A stretch of 57,061 nucleotides of DNA from Membranihabitans maritimus. GTDB taxonomy: Bacteria > Bacteroidota > Bacteroidia > Chitinophagales > Saprospiraceae. Both the position numbers and the translations under genes were made by a program. The stretch covers positions 1-57,061 of the forward strand of contig NZ_JAJSLW010000027.1 of assembly GCF_021729145.1 (NCBI RefSeq), read 5' to 3'. The notes under the pieces are model-generated. The model worked only from the letters and a program-made list of their open reading frames with translations, made no database searches and had not been told where the DNA came from. Of this stretch, positions 39,901-47,847 are shown one piece after another; within the stretch, counting starts at the first letter, position 1, and every line of letters begins with the position of its first letter.

Positions 39901-40143
39901 AATTCGATCCGGATCGGAGAGGCACTTTATTATCAATCAAAATCATATCTCCGTATTCAGAATATATCGGTAGGTTATACTTTGCCTCCACAATTGCTAC
40001 AGAATATTAAGTTGAACAGTACAATCCGGTTGGGCTTTACCGTGGATAATGTAGGAATTATTACCAATTGGATACTCGGTGACCCGGAATCAGAAAGGGA
40101 AATGCCAAGAATCTTTTCATTTAATGTAAATACTACATTATGA
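36916..40143 (+). CDS. SusC/RagA-type TonB-linked outer-membrane transporter (pair 1)
   Basis: About 1075 residues from ATG 36916 (an in-frame GTG at 36898 is an alternative). A signal-type hydrophobic segment ('ALNVITLLLFFTATLDAQ') is followed by a carboxypeptidase-like domain ('VEGTVTDKEGEVLIGVNVQV', 'STDFDGNYTLENVDENA'), the TonB box region 'EEVVVVGYGTARKKDLTGS', the plug ('RPLIVLDGVIFNGDIAEINV', 'DVLKDASAASIYGSRASNGV') and a 22-strand barrel. It imports oligosaccharides or other large nutrients captured by its SusD lid. There is no STN domain, so it is not set up for ECF sigma signalling. Its stop overlaps an in-frame ATG of the susD frame. Confidence 0.96.
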   Translation: MKLKTQKLLKETQFFRLSCASALNVITLLLFFTATLDAQITVEGTVTDKEGEVLIGVNVQVKGTSNGASTDFDGNYTLENVDENAILMFSYVGYQQQEIAVEGESEINATMLSDAELLEEVVVVGYGTARKKDLTGSVVNVEAEKLMKYQPNNMQELLRSSVPGLKVGYSTSAKNTPDFEIRGDNTIKAEDDDGTNAPEISANRPLIVLDGVIFNGDIAEINVNDIASIDVLKDASAASIYGSRASNGVIMVTTKKGTSSKPTVNASVKLGVVTGAKRINTFKAGNEVMTWLTDMNESINSLSQEPWSKYDKYETLAPEYQDDWLQANGIPGETDPTVITTAWLDAFGFEGNEKENYLMGREFDWQDWLFHSGIRQDYDVSVSGRKDDVSYYWSLGYLNNESVQIGEKFSTVTSRLNLDVKATNFLNLGINANFAYQDEGNEPIDNGGYRTASPYDAPWVNDVYNENIPEIGDLPNRYPREYLKTAGAGSNRGNPFLDPAFITRKYDRFRIFPTMYAKLSLPFDIKFTSRFTTRLDFRERLYYEDSENPNWAHGGYARRQGDKTYEWQLDNILNWTREFGDHRIDFTGLVNAESRKSWYNQAASSNFSPTQALGYHGLVFGLVQQTDSGDEIVNRNALMGRISYGFGNKYNLSVSVRRDGYSRFGSESKYAVFPSISGAWNISSEEFMSGMSDWMTFLKLRASWGVNGNSSGLGSYAAYATLSDNKYLNYDNGYFVAPYLYINRMANPNLAWEKNQAWNFGLDYGLFSSRVRGAIDIYKSKTTDLLLDKKLPIVTGFNNITTNVGSLENVGVDLSINTINIENAEFSWTSNLNLSYNNNKIVSLTGEKVELTDENGNTYLGEPDDIDNGWFIGQNKDVIWDFELDGVYSVAEADEAAQYGLYPGDFRMVDQNNDGVLNANDKVFQGLSKNPWYVTLGNEFQYKGFDLGIILLAKMGYSGGSDLPFNNQQSYIKNHNWYNIPYWTPNNQISNAARINSIRIGEALYYQSKSYLRIQNISVGYTLPPQLLQNIKLNSTIRLGFTVDNVGIITNWILGDPESEREMPRIFSFNVNTTL

Positions 40144-40193
40144 TTGGCAAGTTTTTAGGATTGAAATTTTTAAGATTGGAAAATGAAAAAAGA

Positions 40194-42200
40194 ATGAAAA
40201 ACATAATATATATAAAAGAAATCGGATTAATATTTTTGTTGACTTTTTCAATGTCTTGTAAGGATGAATTTCTCGATCAAGCTCCATTGTCTACACTTAG
40301 TCCTGAAAATACCTTTGTAAATGCTGCGGGATTGCAGACAGCATTGGATGCAGCAATAAAAGGTGTTTTTAACCAATGGAATGGTGATACACGAGAGTTG
40401 ATGTTTAATCACAATATGAGTGAAGCTACTGTAGTCAGTGCCACGGACAAACCTGATGCTTTTGTAGATTTACGTACCTACGCCACTCCACAAAATTCAA
40501 GGGATAATGATGCCGGGCGGGCACTTTCTTTTTATGCTGAAGGGTATAAACAAATTAAAAATTGTAATACGGTCATTGATTATATTGATATCCCGGAGTG
40601 GGCAGGAGGAGAAGCCGATCCCGATCGAAACCATTTGCTGGGAAGTGCTTATTTTGTACGTGCTTTTTTCTACATGCAACTCACTATGCAATTCGGGAAT
40701 GTGGCTTTTCCATTGAACGTTATTTCCGAGGCTCGTCAGGATTTCAAAGCCTTCCATATGCAAGGTATTTGGGATCAAATGATTTCCGACCTGGAATGGG
40801 CGGTACAGCATGTCAAACCCAAGAGCCAAATACCGGTTGGACAACCCCCAGTGGATGCGGTCAAAATACTATTAGCTAAATATTATATGTTGAATGAGCG
40901 TTTTGCAGATGCAGAAAACCTGATGACAGATGTAATTAATGATCCGGAATCAAGGTTGTTTACAGATGCCGATGTAGACGTTGACTTTGTCAGAATCGGA
41001 AACAATGTAAATCCATTTACCGGTGAAGTTTTGGAAGGATTGGATTGCAATCAGCCGGCAGATGCCATTAATTTATTACATCGGGATGAAGGGGCACAAA
41101 AAACGAGTAATCCGGAAGGAATCTGGCTCGTAGTTAATGAGCCATTTATTGATGGTAGTCAGGGAAGATCCGCAGCTGTTCGCGCCTGGGGCCCCAATTT
41201 TGTCAGTACGAACAAAGGGGTGAAAGCTCCTCCGGCCGGAACAGTTACGGGTATGAATATAGCACAAAACGAAGAATCAAAACAAATGCATAAATGGGGT
41301 AGGGGACAGGGATTTGCCCGTCCGACCAATTATTCGCAGTTTGAAATATGGAGATTTAATGATGAAAATGATCGACAGGACTATCGTCACAAAAGAGGCA
41401 ATTGGTTTGATATGGATATGCTTATTTATGACAATCCTGATCTCCAGGGAACGGAATGGTACGGCAAACCCGCACAGCTTTATTACAATAATGTTTTGCT
41501 CTGTGAAGACTCGATACGGTGTTGGTTTGGATACCCAATGTATAAGTTTTATGCTGAAAACAAAGAAGATCAGGTGAAACGGCAAGATGGTGGGAAAAGG
41601 GATATTTATCTTATGAGAGAAGCAGAGGCTTACCTGGTCAGGGCTGAAGCTCGATTCTGGCAAAGCAATTTCCAGGGGGCATCAGAAGATATTAATACCA
41701 TTCGGGAAAGGGCTAATGCGATGCATATGTACACGGCGGCAGATGTGCAGGCAGATGGAATCGGTGCAATTTTAGATGAAAGGTGTAGAGAGTTATTTGG
41801 AGAAGAATACCGACATGACGAACTGGTTCGCATTTCGATAATATTTGCAAAAACAGGAAGACAATGTTACAATGGAAATACTTATACCTGGGACGGCGAG
41901 GATATGGAAAAATCACTATCACAGGCGAGTTTTTATTATGACCGGCAGATAGAGAAAAATAATTTTTTCAGAGATGAAACTTCCTGGTCTACTTATCCTA
42001 CTACTAGATATACCATAGATCCAAAACATATTTTTTGGCCGATCTATGAACCCTATATCATTGGGAATGTAGGGAATATCCTCAATCAAACAACCGGATA
42101 CGATGGTTCAGAAAAAAATGTAGAACCTTTGACACATGTTGTTCAATCAGCCGGGGTGCCCAATGAAGATCCCATGGTAGCTATAGGGGAAATTGAATAG
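40194..42200 (+). CDS. SusD/RagB-type surface glycan-binding lipoprotein (pair 1)
   Basis: From ATG 40194 the product has 668 residues: lipoprotein signal 'IGLIFLLTFSMSC', then 'KDEFLDQAPLSTLSPENTF', the typical SusD opening, 'RNHLLGSAYFVRAFFYMQLT' (TPR helix), and near the end 'YLMREAEAYLVRAEARFWQS' with 'LDERCRELFGEEYRHDELVR', the family's closing block. An in-frame ATG at 40140 overlaps the susC stop but would place 18 extra residues before the signal. At 668 residues it is longer than the usual 500-600. It binds the substrate on the surface and closes over SusC. Hairpin after the gene at 42250. Confidence 0.95.
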   Translation: MKNIIYIKEIGLIFLLTFSMSCKDEFLDQAPLSTLSPENTFVNAAGLQTALDAAIKGVFNQWNGDTRELMFNHNMSEATVVSATDKPDAFVDLRTYATPQNSRDNDAGRALSFYAEGYKQIKNCNTVIDYIDIPEWAGGEADPDRNHLLGSAYFVRAFFYMQLTMQFGNVAFPLNVISEARQDFKAFHMQGIWDQMISDLEWAVQHVKPKSQIPVGQPPVDAVKILLAKYYMLNERFADAENLMTDVINDPESRLFTDADVDVDFVRIGNNVNPFTGEVLEGLDCNQPADAINLLHRDEGAQKTSNPEGIWLVVNEPFIDGSQGRSAAVRAWGPNFVSTNKGVKAPPAGTVTGMNIAQNEESKQMHKWGRGQGFARPTNYSQFEIWRFNDENDRQDYRHKRGNWFDMDMLIYDNPDLQGTEWYGKPAQLYYNNVLLCEDSIRCWFGYPMYKFYAENKEDQVKRQDGGKRDIYLMREAEAYLVRAEARFWQSNFQGASEDINTIRERANAMHMYTAADVQADGIGAILDERCRELFGEEYRHDELVRISIIFAKTGRQCYNGNTYTWDGEDMEKSLSQASFYYDRQIEKNNFFRDETSWSTYPTTRYTIDPKHIFWPIYEPYIIGNVGNILNQTTGYDGSEKNVEPLTHVVQSAGVPNEDPMVAIGEIE

Positions 42201-42249
42201 GTTGATTTTAGATAATGTAATAATAGAGATTATTTGATTCTTAATAACC

Positions 42250-42276
42250 GGGCCATCGAATATCATTCGATGGCCC
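42250..42276 (+). terminator. Hairpin after susD pair 1
   Basis: GGGCCATCGAAT (42250-42261) pairs perfectly with ATTCGATGGCCC (42265-42276), a 12-base-pair stem with a 3-base loop. The downstream sequence is TTCTC rather than a T-run, so it may stop transcription weakly or protect the 3' end of the mRNA. Confidence 0.6.
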
Positions 42277-42393
42277 TTCTCAATGGCAGAAAACCAATTA
42301 ATTTAATGGCCGGTCTTTTGTGTTATAATCTGGCGGAGGAAGGCAAACTTCTATCTATCCCAACTATGATTGTGTTTTTGTTTCCTCCCAATA

Positions 42394-42414
42394 AAATCCC
42401 TTTTAATGGGATTT
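42394..42414 (-). terminator. Possible terminator of the GntP-type gene
   Basis: AAATCCC (42394-42400) and GGGATTT (42408-42414) form a 7-base-pair stem; read on the minus strand it is followed by TTATT. It lies about 110 bases past the stop codon of the minus-strand permease gene. Confidence 0.4.
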
Positions 42415-42521
42415 ATGCCATATATCGACATCCCAATACCCTTTGATCAATTTGGTGTTCAATCATTTGTTGGGTAATGCAGGCTATACTCAACAAAAAG
42501 GTAGTTCCCACTATTCAATAC

Positions 42522-43841
42522 TTACCCCACAAATAAATTCAATACCAGAACCCCCAAAAGTCCTGCAATTGAAACGATAGTTTCCATAACAGACCAGGTT
42601 TTAATGGTTTGTTTTACCGTGAGGTTGAAATATTCTTTAAACATCCAGAAACCAGTGTCATTTACATGAGAAAACATCAGGCTTCCAGCCCCGGTTGCTA
42701 AAACCATTAATTCAGGACTGGCACCGTTTTGTTCGATTAAAGGAAACACAATTCCGGCACTGGTAAGGCCGGCTACGGTAGCTGACCCTACACATACGCG
42801 GATAATTGCTGCTATGCCCCAGGCCATAAGAAGAGGAGAAATCGTTACATCGCGGAGGAGGTCACCGATATAGTCACTTACTCCACTGTCGATCATAATT
42901 TGCTTAAGGGATCCTGCACCCGCTATGATCAGTAAAATCATCGCAATACTTTTTATCGAACTATTTAAGCTTTTGGAAATTTCAGTCATTGATTTTCCCC
43001 GGTTAATTCCGAGTGTAAAAATCGCTACAACAATGGCGATTAACATGGCTATAATAGGATCACTCAGGGCATAAATAATATATCCTACAGGAGTATCCGG
43101 GGATACAAAAAATTTCAGAATGGCAGTTATTCCAAGTACAATAACCGGAAGTAGTGCCGTGAATATACTGATGCCCAGTCCCGGCATCTCTTCATCGGAC
43201 ATAATATTGGGGTTATAGAATTCCTTGAGTGGCTTGGGGTTGTACTTTTTGAGTGTTTGAGCAAAGACCGGTCCGCCTAGAATAATAGCTGGTATGGCTA
43301 CGATTAATCCATATATCAATGTTAATCCAAGGTCAGCGCCATAATCATTTACCAATGCAGAAGGAGCAGGATGTGGTGGGAGGTATCCATGGGTGACCGA
43401 AAGGGATGCAAGCATGGGGAGACCTACATATAGCATCGGCAAGCCGGTAGCAGCAGCAACCGTGAAAACCAGTGGTACAAGAATTACAAAGCCTACGGAG
43501 TAAAACATTGGGATTCCTATGATCATTCCGGTCAATACCAGTGCCCACTGGACATATTTTCTTCCGAATGCCTTAATCAAACTGTCAGAAATCCTTTGCG
43601 CAGCACCACTATCTGCCACGAGTTTCCCAAGCATGGCACCAAATCCGAGAATGATTACCAGGAAGCCCAAAACACTACCTATCCCATCTTGTACGGATTG
43701 TGAAACAGCAAGGGGTTCCATTCCTTCAGCGAGGCCAATACCGGTAGAAACCAATACAAAAGAAATAAAAGTATCAAATTTGAAATATCCAATTAAAATT
43801 ACCAGAATGATGATCCCGGTAAGAACAATAAATAGTGGCAT
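42522..43841 (-). CDS. GntP-family gluconate:H+ symporter
   Basis: A 439-residue, very hydrophobic protein with 12-14 membrane segments. 'FDTFISFVLVSTGIGLAEGM', 'GLPMLASLSVTHGYLPPHPA' and 'VGSATVAGLTSAGIVFPLIE' are characteristic of GntP/GntT permeases, which bring gluconate or related sugar acids into the cell with protons. Sugar-acid kinase or dehydratase genes, the usual partners, are not in the window. It sits alone on the minus strand between the two TonB-linked regions; a link with uronate-containing polysaccharide breakdown by the lyase gene at 47848 is plausible but inferred. Confidence 0.93.
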   Translation of the reverse strand: MPLFIVLTGIIILVILIGYFKFDTFISFVLVSTGIGLAEGMEPLAVSQSVQDGIGSVLGFLVIILGFGAMLGKLVADSGAAQRISDSLIKAFGRKYVQWALVLTGMIIGIPMFYSVGFVILVPLVFTVAAATGLPMLYVGLPMLASLSVTHGYLPPHPAPSALVNDYGADLGLTLIYGLIVAIPAIILGGPVFAQTLKKYNPKPLKEFYNPNIMSDEEMPGLGISIFTALLPVIVLGITAILKFFVSPDTPVGYIIYALSDPIIAMLIAIVVAIFTLGINRGKSMTEISKSLNSSIKSIAMILLIIAGAGSLKQIMIDSGVSDYIGDLLRDVTISPLLMAWGIAAIIRVCVGSATVAGLTSAGIVFPLIEQNGASPELMVLATGAGSLMFSHVNDTGFWMFKEYFNLTVKQTIKTWSVMETIVSIAGLLGVLVLNLFVG

Positions 43842-44843
43842 ATCTGAAATAAGTTCAATTAATTTTAAAAAAGATCAGAAGGTACGATTTTTATTTTATT
43901 ATCCAACGTATTTTGGATATTTGCTAAAAAGGCATTTGAAAAGAGTATTTTCGCACTGTGTAGGATCCCACTGAATTCAGGAAGTAAAGTTTAGGTAAAT
44001 TCAAGGTGTCAGGAAATTCGGTAAATAGTGGATTATCTTAAGGTTCCTGAACAGCAGAGTATGTAGGTGATTACATCCCTGTAGCTCCCAAATTTGAGGG
44101 ATGACAAACGGTCAAACTTACTATATATGATATATTTATAGGTGTTTTGTTCAATAATGCATTGCATTTGTGTAACTAGTCAGGATTGACCAATCCAGTA
44201 CGGGTGAAAAAAATGTATTGATTTATCATCTTTTGTATAATTCGATAATACAACCAGATTAAGCAATTATTTTGAAATCCTTTTGAAAGAATTTATGTAC
44301 TTTTCTGGGCATCGCATCAGGGATATTAGCAAAGGTATAATTTCTTATTTAATTTTTATATGAACGCTAGTTCGACGAATAATTGTTTCTGTCTTTTTTT
44401 TTAGCGAAAAAAGCAATGCCCAGGGCATCACTTGGTGGGAATCGGTGCCGGAATCGATAATTTTACTTGTTTTTCACCCTGGGTTTCCAGCCATAGTTAA
44501 TTATATTTCGCTTCCCGGCAATCACATGTGGTGACGCGCTTCAGAGCTTTTATTTTCCCTGTCGAATTTACGTTTTATTAAAAAATACCAATTAGAGCAA
44601 TAACGAGGTGGAAACCAATATTTGAAATTTATTGGAAACAAGTAATATTCCTGGGTGTAGAGGGTTTGTTTGCCAGGTCTGGGTAGTATACGTTAAATAG
44701 TGTGGTATGATTTTGCTTTGTTAAGTATTTATCGTAGGCGTCAATTTTTATATCTTTATTAACAGATTTTATGGTAAAGATGTAGGAGTTTTTAAATGAT
44801 GTTTTGTTACATTTGCAACTTTATTGCATTAAAATAATGATCT
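43842..44843. other. Non-coding stretch of 1 kb between the permease and the lipoprotein gene
   Basis: No protein frame is supported. A 13-base palindrome ATGCCC-A-GGGCAT lies at 44416-44428 and two GGAATCG copies stand just after it. The 44430-44600 part is somewhat richer in G and C than its flanks. The right end carries the promoter box at 44808. The + strand frame near 43519-43974 is a shadow of the permease gene plus non-coding DNA. Confidence 0.4.
44808..44815 (+). promoter_or_regulatory. Likely promoter of the lipoprotein-TonB receptor operon, box TACATTTG
   Basis: TACATTTG followed by CA matches TAnnTTTG and the extension seen before rpsL and rplP. It is 28 bases before the start codon at 44844. 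Just behind it, TTGCAACTTTATTGCA (44813-44828) is a loose inverted repeat that could be an operator overlapping the start of transcription. Confidence 0.5.
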
Positions 44844-45392
44844 ATGAGAAAATTAATCTTGTTTGCATTTGTATCTTTAATATTTTTTTCATGTGAAAAG
44901 GATGACCCCATTGTACCGCATGAGGAGGAATTAATTACGACTATGAATTTGACTTTGACTCCTGATTCTGGAGAGGTCGTTTTGTTTACTTTTAGTGACC
45001 TGGACGGGGACGGTGGTGATGATCCTAGTATTTCTACTGAAGCTCTACGGGCTAATACAGTCTATTCAGCTACTTTGGAGTTATTGAATGCAACAGAAAG
45101 TCCAGCGGAAGATATTACTGAAGAAATAAGAGAAGAAAATGAAGAACACCAATTTTTCTTCCGGTCGAATGCCGGCTTGGATTTAAGTGTAGAATACAAT
45201 GATCAGGATGATTCCGGAAATCCCCTGGGAGTGGAAACAAATTTTTCAACGGGAGCTCCTTCTTCCGGGCAATTGATAGTAACTTTGCGTCACGAACCAA
45301 ATAAAAGTGCTTCTGGTGTATCCGAGGGGGATATTTCCAACGCTGGTGGTGAGACGGATATCGAAGTAACGTTTGATGTCGTGATCGAATAA
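44844..45392 (+). CDS. Small lipoprotein paired with a TonB receptor
   Basis: A 182-residue protein with a lipoprotein signal ('MRKLILFAFVSLIFFSC', Cys 17) and a beta-rich body: 'LTLTPDSGEVVLFTFSDLDG', 'LLNATESPAEDITEEIREEN', 'EEHQFFFRSNAGLDLSVEYN', 'LIVTLRHEPNKS' and 'DIEVTFDVVIE'. This family is found in Bacteroidota directly before TonB receptors; database names are uninformative. It is acidic ('DLDGDGGDD') and may bind a metal or the receptor's ligand at the surface. It is 8 bases before the receptor gene, so the two form an operon. Confidence 0.75.
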   Translation: MRKLILFAFVSLIFFSCEKDDPIVPHEEELITTMNLTLTPDSGEVVLFTFSDLDGDGGDDPSISTEALRANTVYSATLELLNATESPAEDITEEIREENEEHQFFFRSNAGLDLSVEYNDQDDSGNPLGVETNFSTGAPSSGQLIVTLRHEPNKSASGVSEGDISNAGGETDIEVTFDVVIE

Positions 45393-45400
45393 GATGAAAA

Positions 45401-47710
45401 ATGCCAATGAAAATAAAATTCCTTATAGTTTTTTGTGTTTGGGTGTGTTATGGAAGTGCCCAGGATTGTAATTTAATCCTGGAGGGTTATGTACTGGACT
45501 CAGACACGAAAGTGCCATTGGAATTTTCTAATATTTATATACAAAGTGTTAATAAGGGAGCAGTTGCCGATGGTAGAGGGTACTTCAAAATCGTTGAATT
45601 ATGCCCTAGAGAAGAATATCAGCTGAAAGTAAGTCATGTCGGTTGTGAAACCAAGTTGATTAGTGTTCCACTTGCAAGTGATACGACTATTACAGTGTTT
45701 CTAAATCACCAGGGAGAATTAATAGATGAAGTGGTGGTAAATGCTCTGGGGGAGGAGGCGACCAGCGCTTCCAGTTCTTCAGTAGAGCAGTCGGAAATTT
45801 CGGAGAATAGCAATGATAATATTTCAGACTTGTTGGAAACAATTAGTGGGGTTAGTATTCTCAGGAATGGGTCTGGTGTGTCCAAGCCGGTAGTACATGG
45901 CCTTTACGGTAACCGGGTAGGAATATTGAATAACGGTATTCCACAAGCAGGGCAAAAATGGGGAAATGACCATGCCCCGGAAATAGACGCTTTTGTTGCA
46001 GATAAATTATCGGTAGTCAAGGGAACAAGTGCCTTGGAGTATGGAGGTTCTTCTTTAGGTAGTATGGTATTGGTAAATGTCGACCGGATTGGAAATACAG
46101 ACGGGATCGATGGAGAATTGAATTATATTTTTGAATCCAATGGATTGGGGAATACGGGAAATCTAAAACTGGAGAATTCCAATAAGTTATTGAATTGGAG
46201 GCTTACTTCTACCTTTAAAATAAAAGGAGATAATAAAGCACCGGATTATTTTTTAACCAATACCGGGAAAAGAGAAGGAAATTTGGCTTTTCAGGCTGAG
46301 AAAACGATTGGTGAGAAGTGGTCCAATCGCTGGTATTATAGCTTTTTCAATACCGAAATAGGAATTTTACGAGGCTCACATATTGGAAATTTGACCGATC
46401 TGGAGATTGCAATCGGTAGGGCAGAACCATTTTTTACAAATAGTGAATTTAGTTATCAAATTGATGCCCCCAGCCAAAAAGTACAACACCATTTGTGGAA
46501 ATGGGAAAGTAAATTGTTCCTGAAGAACGACAGAGTTCTGGCACTAAAATACGGTGGGCAGATTAATCAACGAAAAGAATTTGATGTTCGCAGGAGTGGA
46601 CGTTCCGATATTCCGGCAATGAGCATGGATCTAACTTCCCATTTTGGAGAAGGTAAATATTCTGGTATTCTTGCCAATAGTATTGATTTTAATATGGGAG
46701 TTCAATTAAATTTTCTGGATAATACCAATAATCCCGAAACAGGGATTCTCCCATTGATCCCAGATTACAGGTCTTTTCAGACTTCGGGGTTTATGATTTT
46801 TCAAAAGCAGGTTTCAGATTTGTTTTTTGAGTGGGGGGGAAGGTATGATTACAAATACATGAATGTAAAAGCCATATCCCGATCTGTTCCGCGCGAAATT
46901 CAGGAATATATTCATCACTTTAGTAATTATTCTTTTTCAGGAGGCCTCCAGTATGATTGGTTTGATAAGGTGCGGACTAATTTCAATATGGGATATATGT
47001 TGCGGGCACCGGAGATAAATGAGTTGTATAGTTTTGGATTGCATCAGGGGGTAAGTGGAATTGAAGAAGGAAATCCGGAAATGGACCAGGAGAAGTCATT
47101 TAAAATTACTTTAAACAATGACTTGAAGATTTCGGAGGTTTTTAGTCTTAGCCTTTTGGGATATTACCAAAGGATAAACGGTTTTATATACCTTGAACCT
47201 CAAAATGAATATAGATTAACCATCCGGGGTGCCTTCCCTTTATTTGAATATACTCAGGCAGATGCGGATATTGCGGGTGTTGATTTTAGTTTAAAGTTTA
47301 TACCGGAAAAATCCTGGCGGGTTGATGTGAAATATTCTATTGTTCGAGGACAAAATCGAGACGATGAGCTGGCCCTGATTAATTTACCTTCTGATAATAT
47401 TAGAAGTAAGGTGAAATATTTTTTCGATGATTCGGAAAATTCTAATTCTTTCCTGTCAATTAGTGGGGATTATATTTTTAGGCAAACCCGCATAGAGAAG
47501 AGTCAGGATTTTCTTTTGCCCCCGGATGGATACTTTTTATTGGGATTTTCTGCCGGTACGACCATCCCCTTTTTGGATAATGGTTTGACCGCTGAATTGC
47601 GGTTTGAGAATGCATTGAACCGTAGGTACCGGGATTACTTGAATCGACAGCGGTATTTTGCTGATGAACCGGGGATAAATGTTAGTTTGAGATTGAATTA
47701 CAAGTTTTGA
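45401..47710 (+). CDS. TonB-dependent outer-membrane receptor, possibly for a metal
   Basis: A 769-residue protein with a signal peptide ('MKIKFLIVFCVWVCYGSAQ' from the second Met), a carboxypeptidase-like domain (about 25-105), a TonB-box-like 'ELIDEVVVNALGE', the plug ('VSKPVVHGLYGNRVGILNNG', 'IPQAGQKWGNDHAPEIDAFV', 'LSVVKGTSALEYGGSSLGSM') and a barrel ending 'GINVSLRLNYKF'. The 'VxHGLYGNRxxxLNNG' and 'GNDHAPEID' patterns with His resemble the branch that includes zinc and copper receptors (ZnuD-like), not SusC. No SusD follows. The metal role is inferred from these patterns only. Either Met of 'MPM' could be the start. Confidence 0.88.
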   Translation: MPMKIKFLIVFCVWVCYGSAQDCNLILEGYVLDSDTKVPLEFSNIYIQSVNKGAVADGRGYFKIVELCPREEYQLKVSHVGCETKLISVPLASDTTITVFLNHQGELIDEVVVNALGEEATSASSSSVEQSEISENSNDNISDLLETISGVSILRNGSGVSKPVVHGLYGNRVGILNNGIPQAGQKWGNDHAPEIDAFVADKLSVVKGTSALEYGGSSLGSMVLVNVDRIGNTDGIDGELNYIFESNGLGNTGNLKLENSNKLLNWRLTSTFKIKGDNKAPDYFLTNTGKREGNLAFQAEKTIGEKWSNRWYYSFFNTEIGILRGSHIGNLTDLEIAIGRAEPFFTNSEFSYQIDAPSQKVQHHLWKWESKLFLKNDRVLALKYGGQINQRKEFDVRRSGRSDIPAMSMDLTSHFGEGKYSGILANSIDFNMGVQLNFLDNTNNPETGILPLIPDYRSFQTSGFMIFQKQVSDLFFEWGGRYDYKYMNVKAISRSVPREIQEYIHHFSNYSFSGGLQYDWFDKVRTNFNMGYMLRAPEINELYSFGLHQGVSGIEEGNPEMDQEKSFKITLNNDLKISEVFSLSLLGYYQRINGFIYLEPQNEYRLTIRGAFPLFEYTQADADIAGVDFSLKFIPEKSWRVDVKYSIVRGQNRDDELALINLPSDNIRSKVKYFFDDSENSNSFLSISGDYIFRQTRIEKSQDFLLPPDGYFLLGFSAGTTIPFLDNGLTAELRFENALNRRYRDYLNRQRYFADEPGINVSLRLNYKF

Positions 47711-47772
47711 TTCTTGCTGAAAGAAAGCGCAAGTTCCGTTCCCATCTATAGGGGAAAGAAACCTACAGTGAA

Positions 47773-47797
47773 AGCCCTGGGATGTTTACGCCGGGCT
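47773..47797. terminator. GC-rich hairpin between convergent genes
   Basis: AGCCC-T-GG (47773-47780) pairs with CCGGGCT (47791-47797) with one bulged T and a 10-base loop. It lies in the 137-base gap between the receptor (plus) and the lyase (minus), which is unusually GC-rich for the region. No T-run follows, so termination is unproven. Confidence 0.3.
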
Positions 47798-47847
47798 GAC
47801 CAACGGGATCACTTTGTGATAAGGTTCTTCCGCGGACATTCGTTAAT

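Larger units (their letters stand above)
42201..42521. other. Convergent intergenic region with two hairpins
   Basis: The 321 bases between susD (plus) and the GntP gene (minus) hold two inverted repeats, one suited to end each transcript (42250-42276 and 42394-42414). A 70-codon frame at 42234-42446 runs across both hairpins and is not a gene. Confidence 0.5.

Noticed and set aside
42234-42446. A 70-codon + strand gene after susD
   Set aside because: It runs through two perfect hairpins and lacks any recognisable domain.
43519-43974. A 151-codon + strand frame
   Set aside because: It is antisense to the GntP permease; its Pro/Ile/Thr bias is the mirror of a membrane protein.
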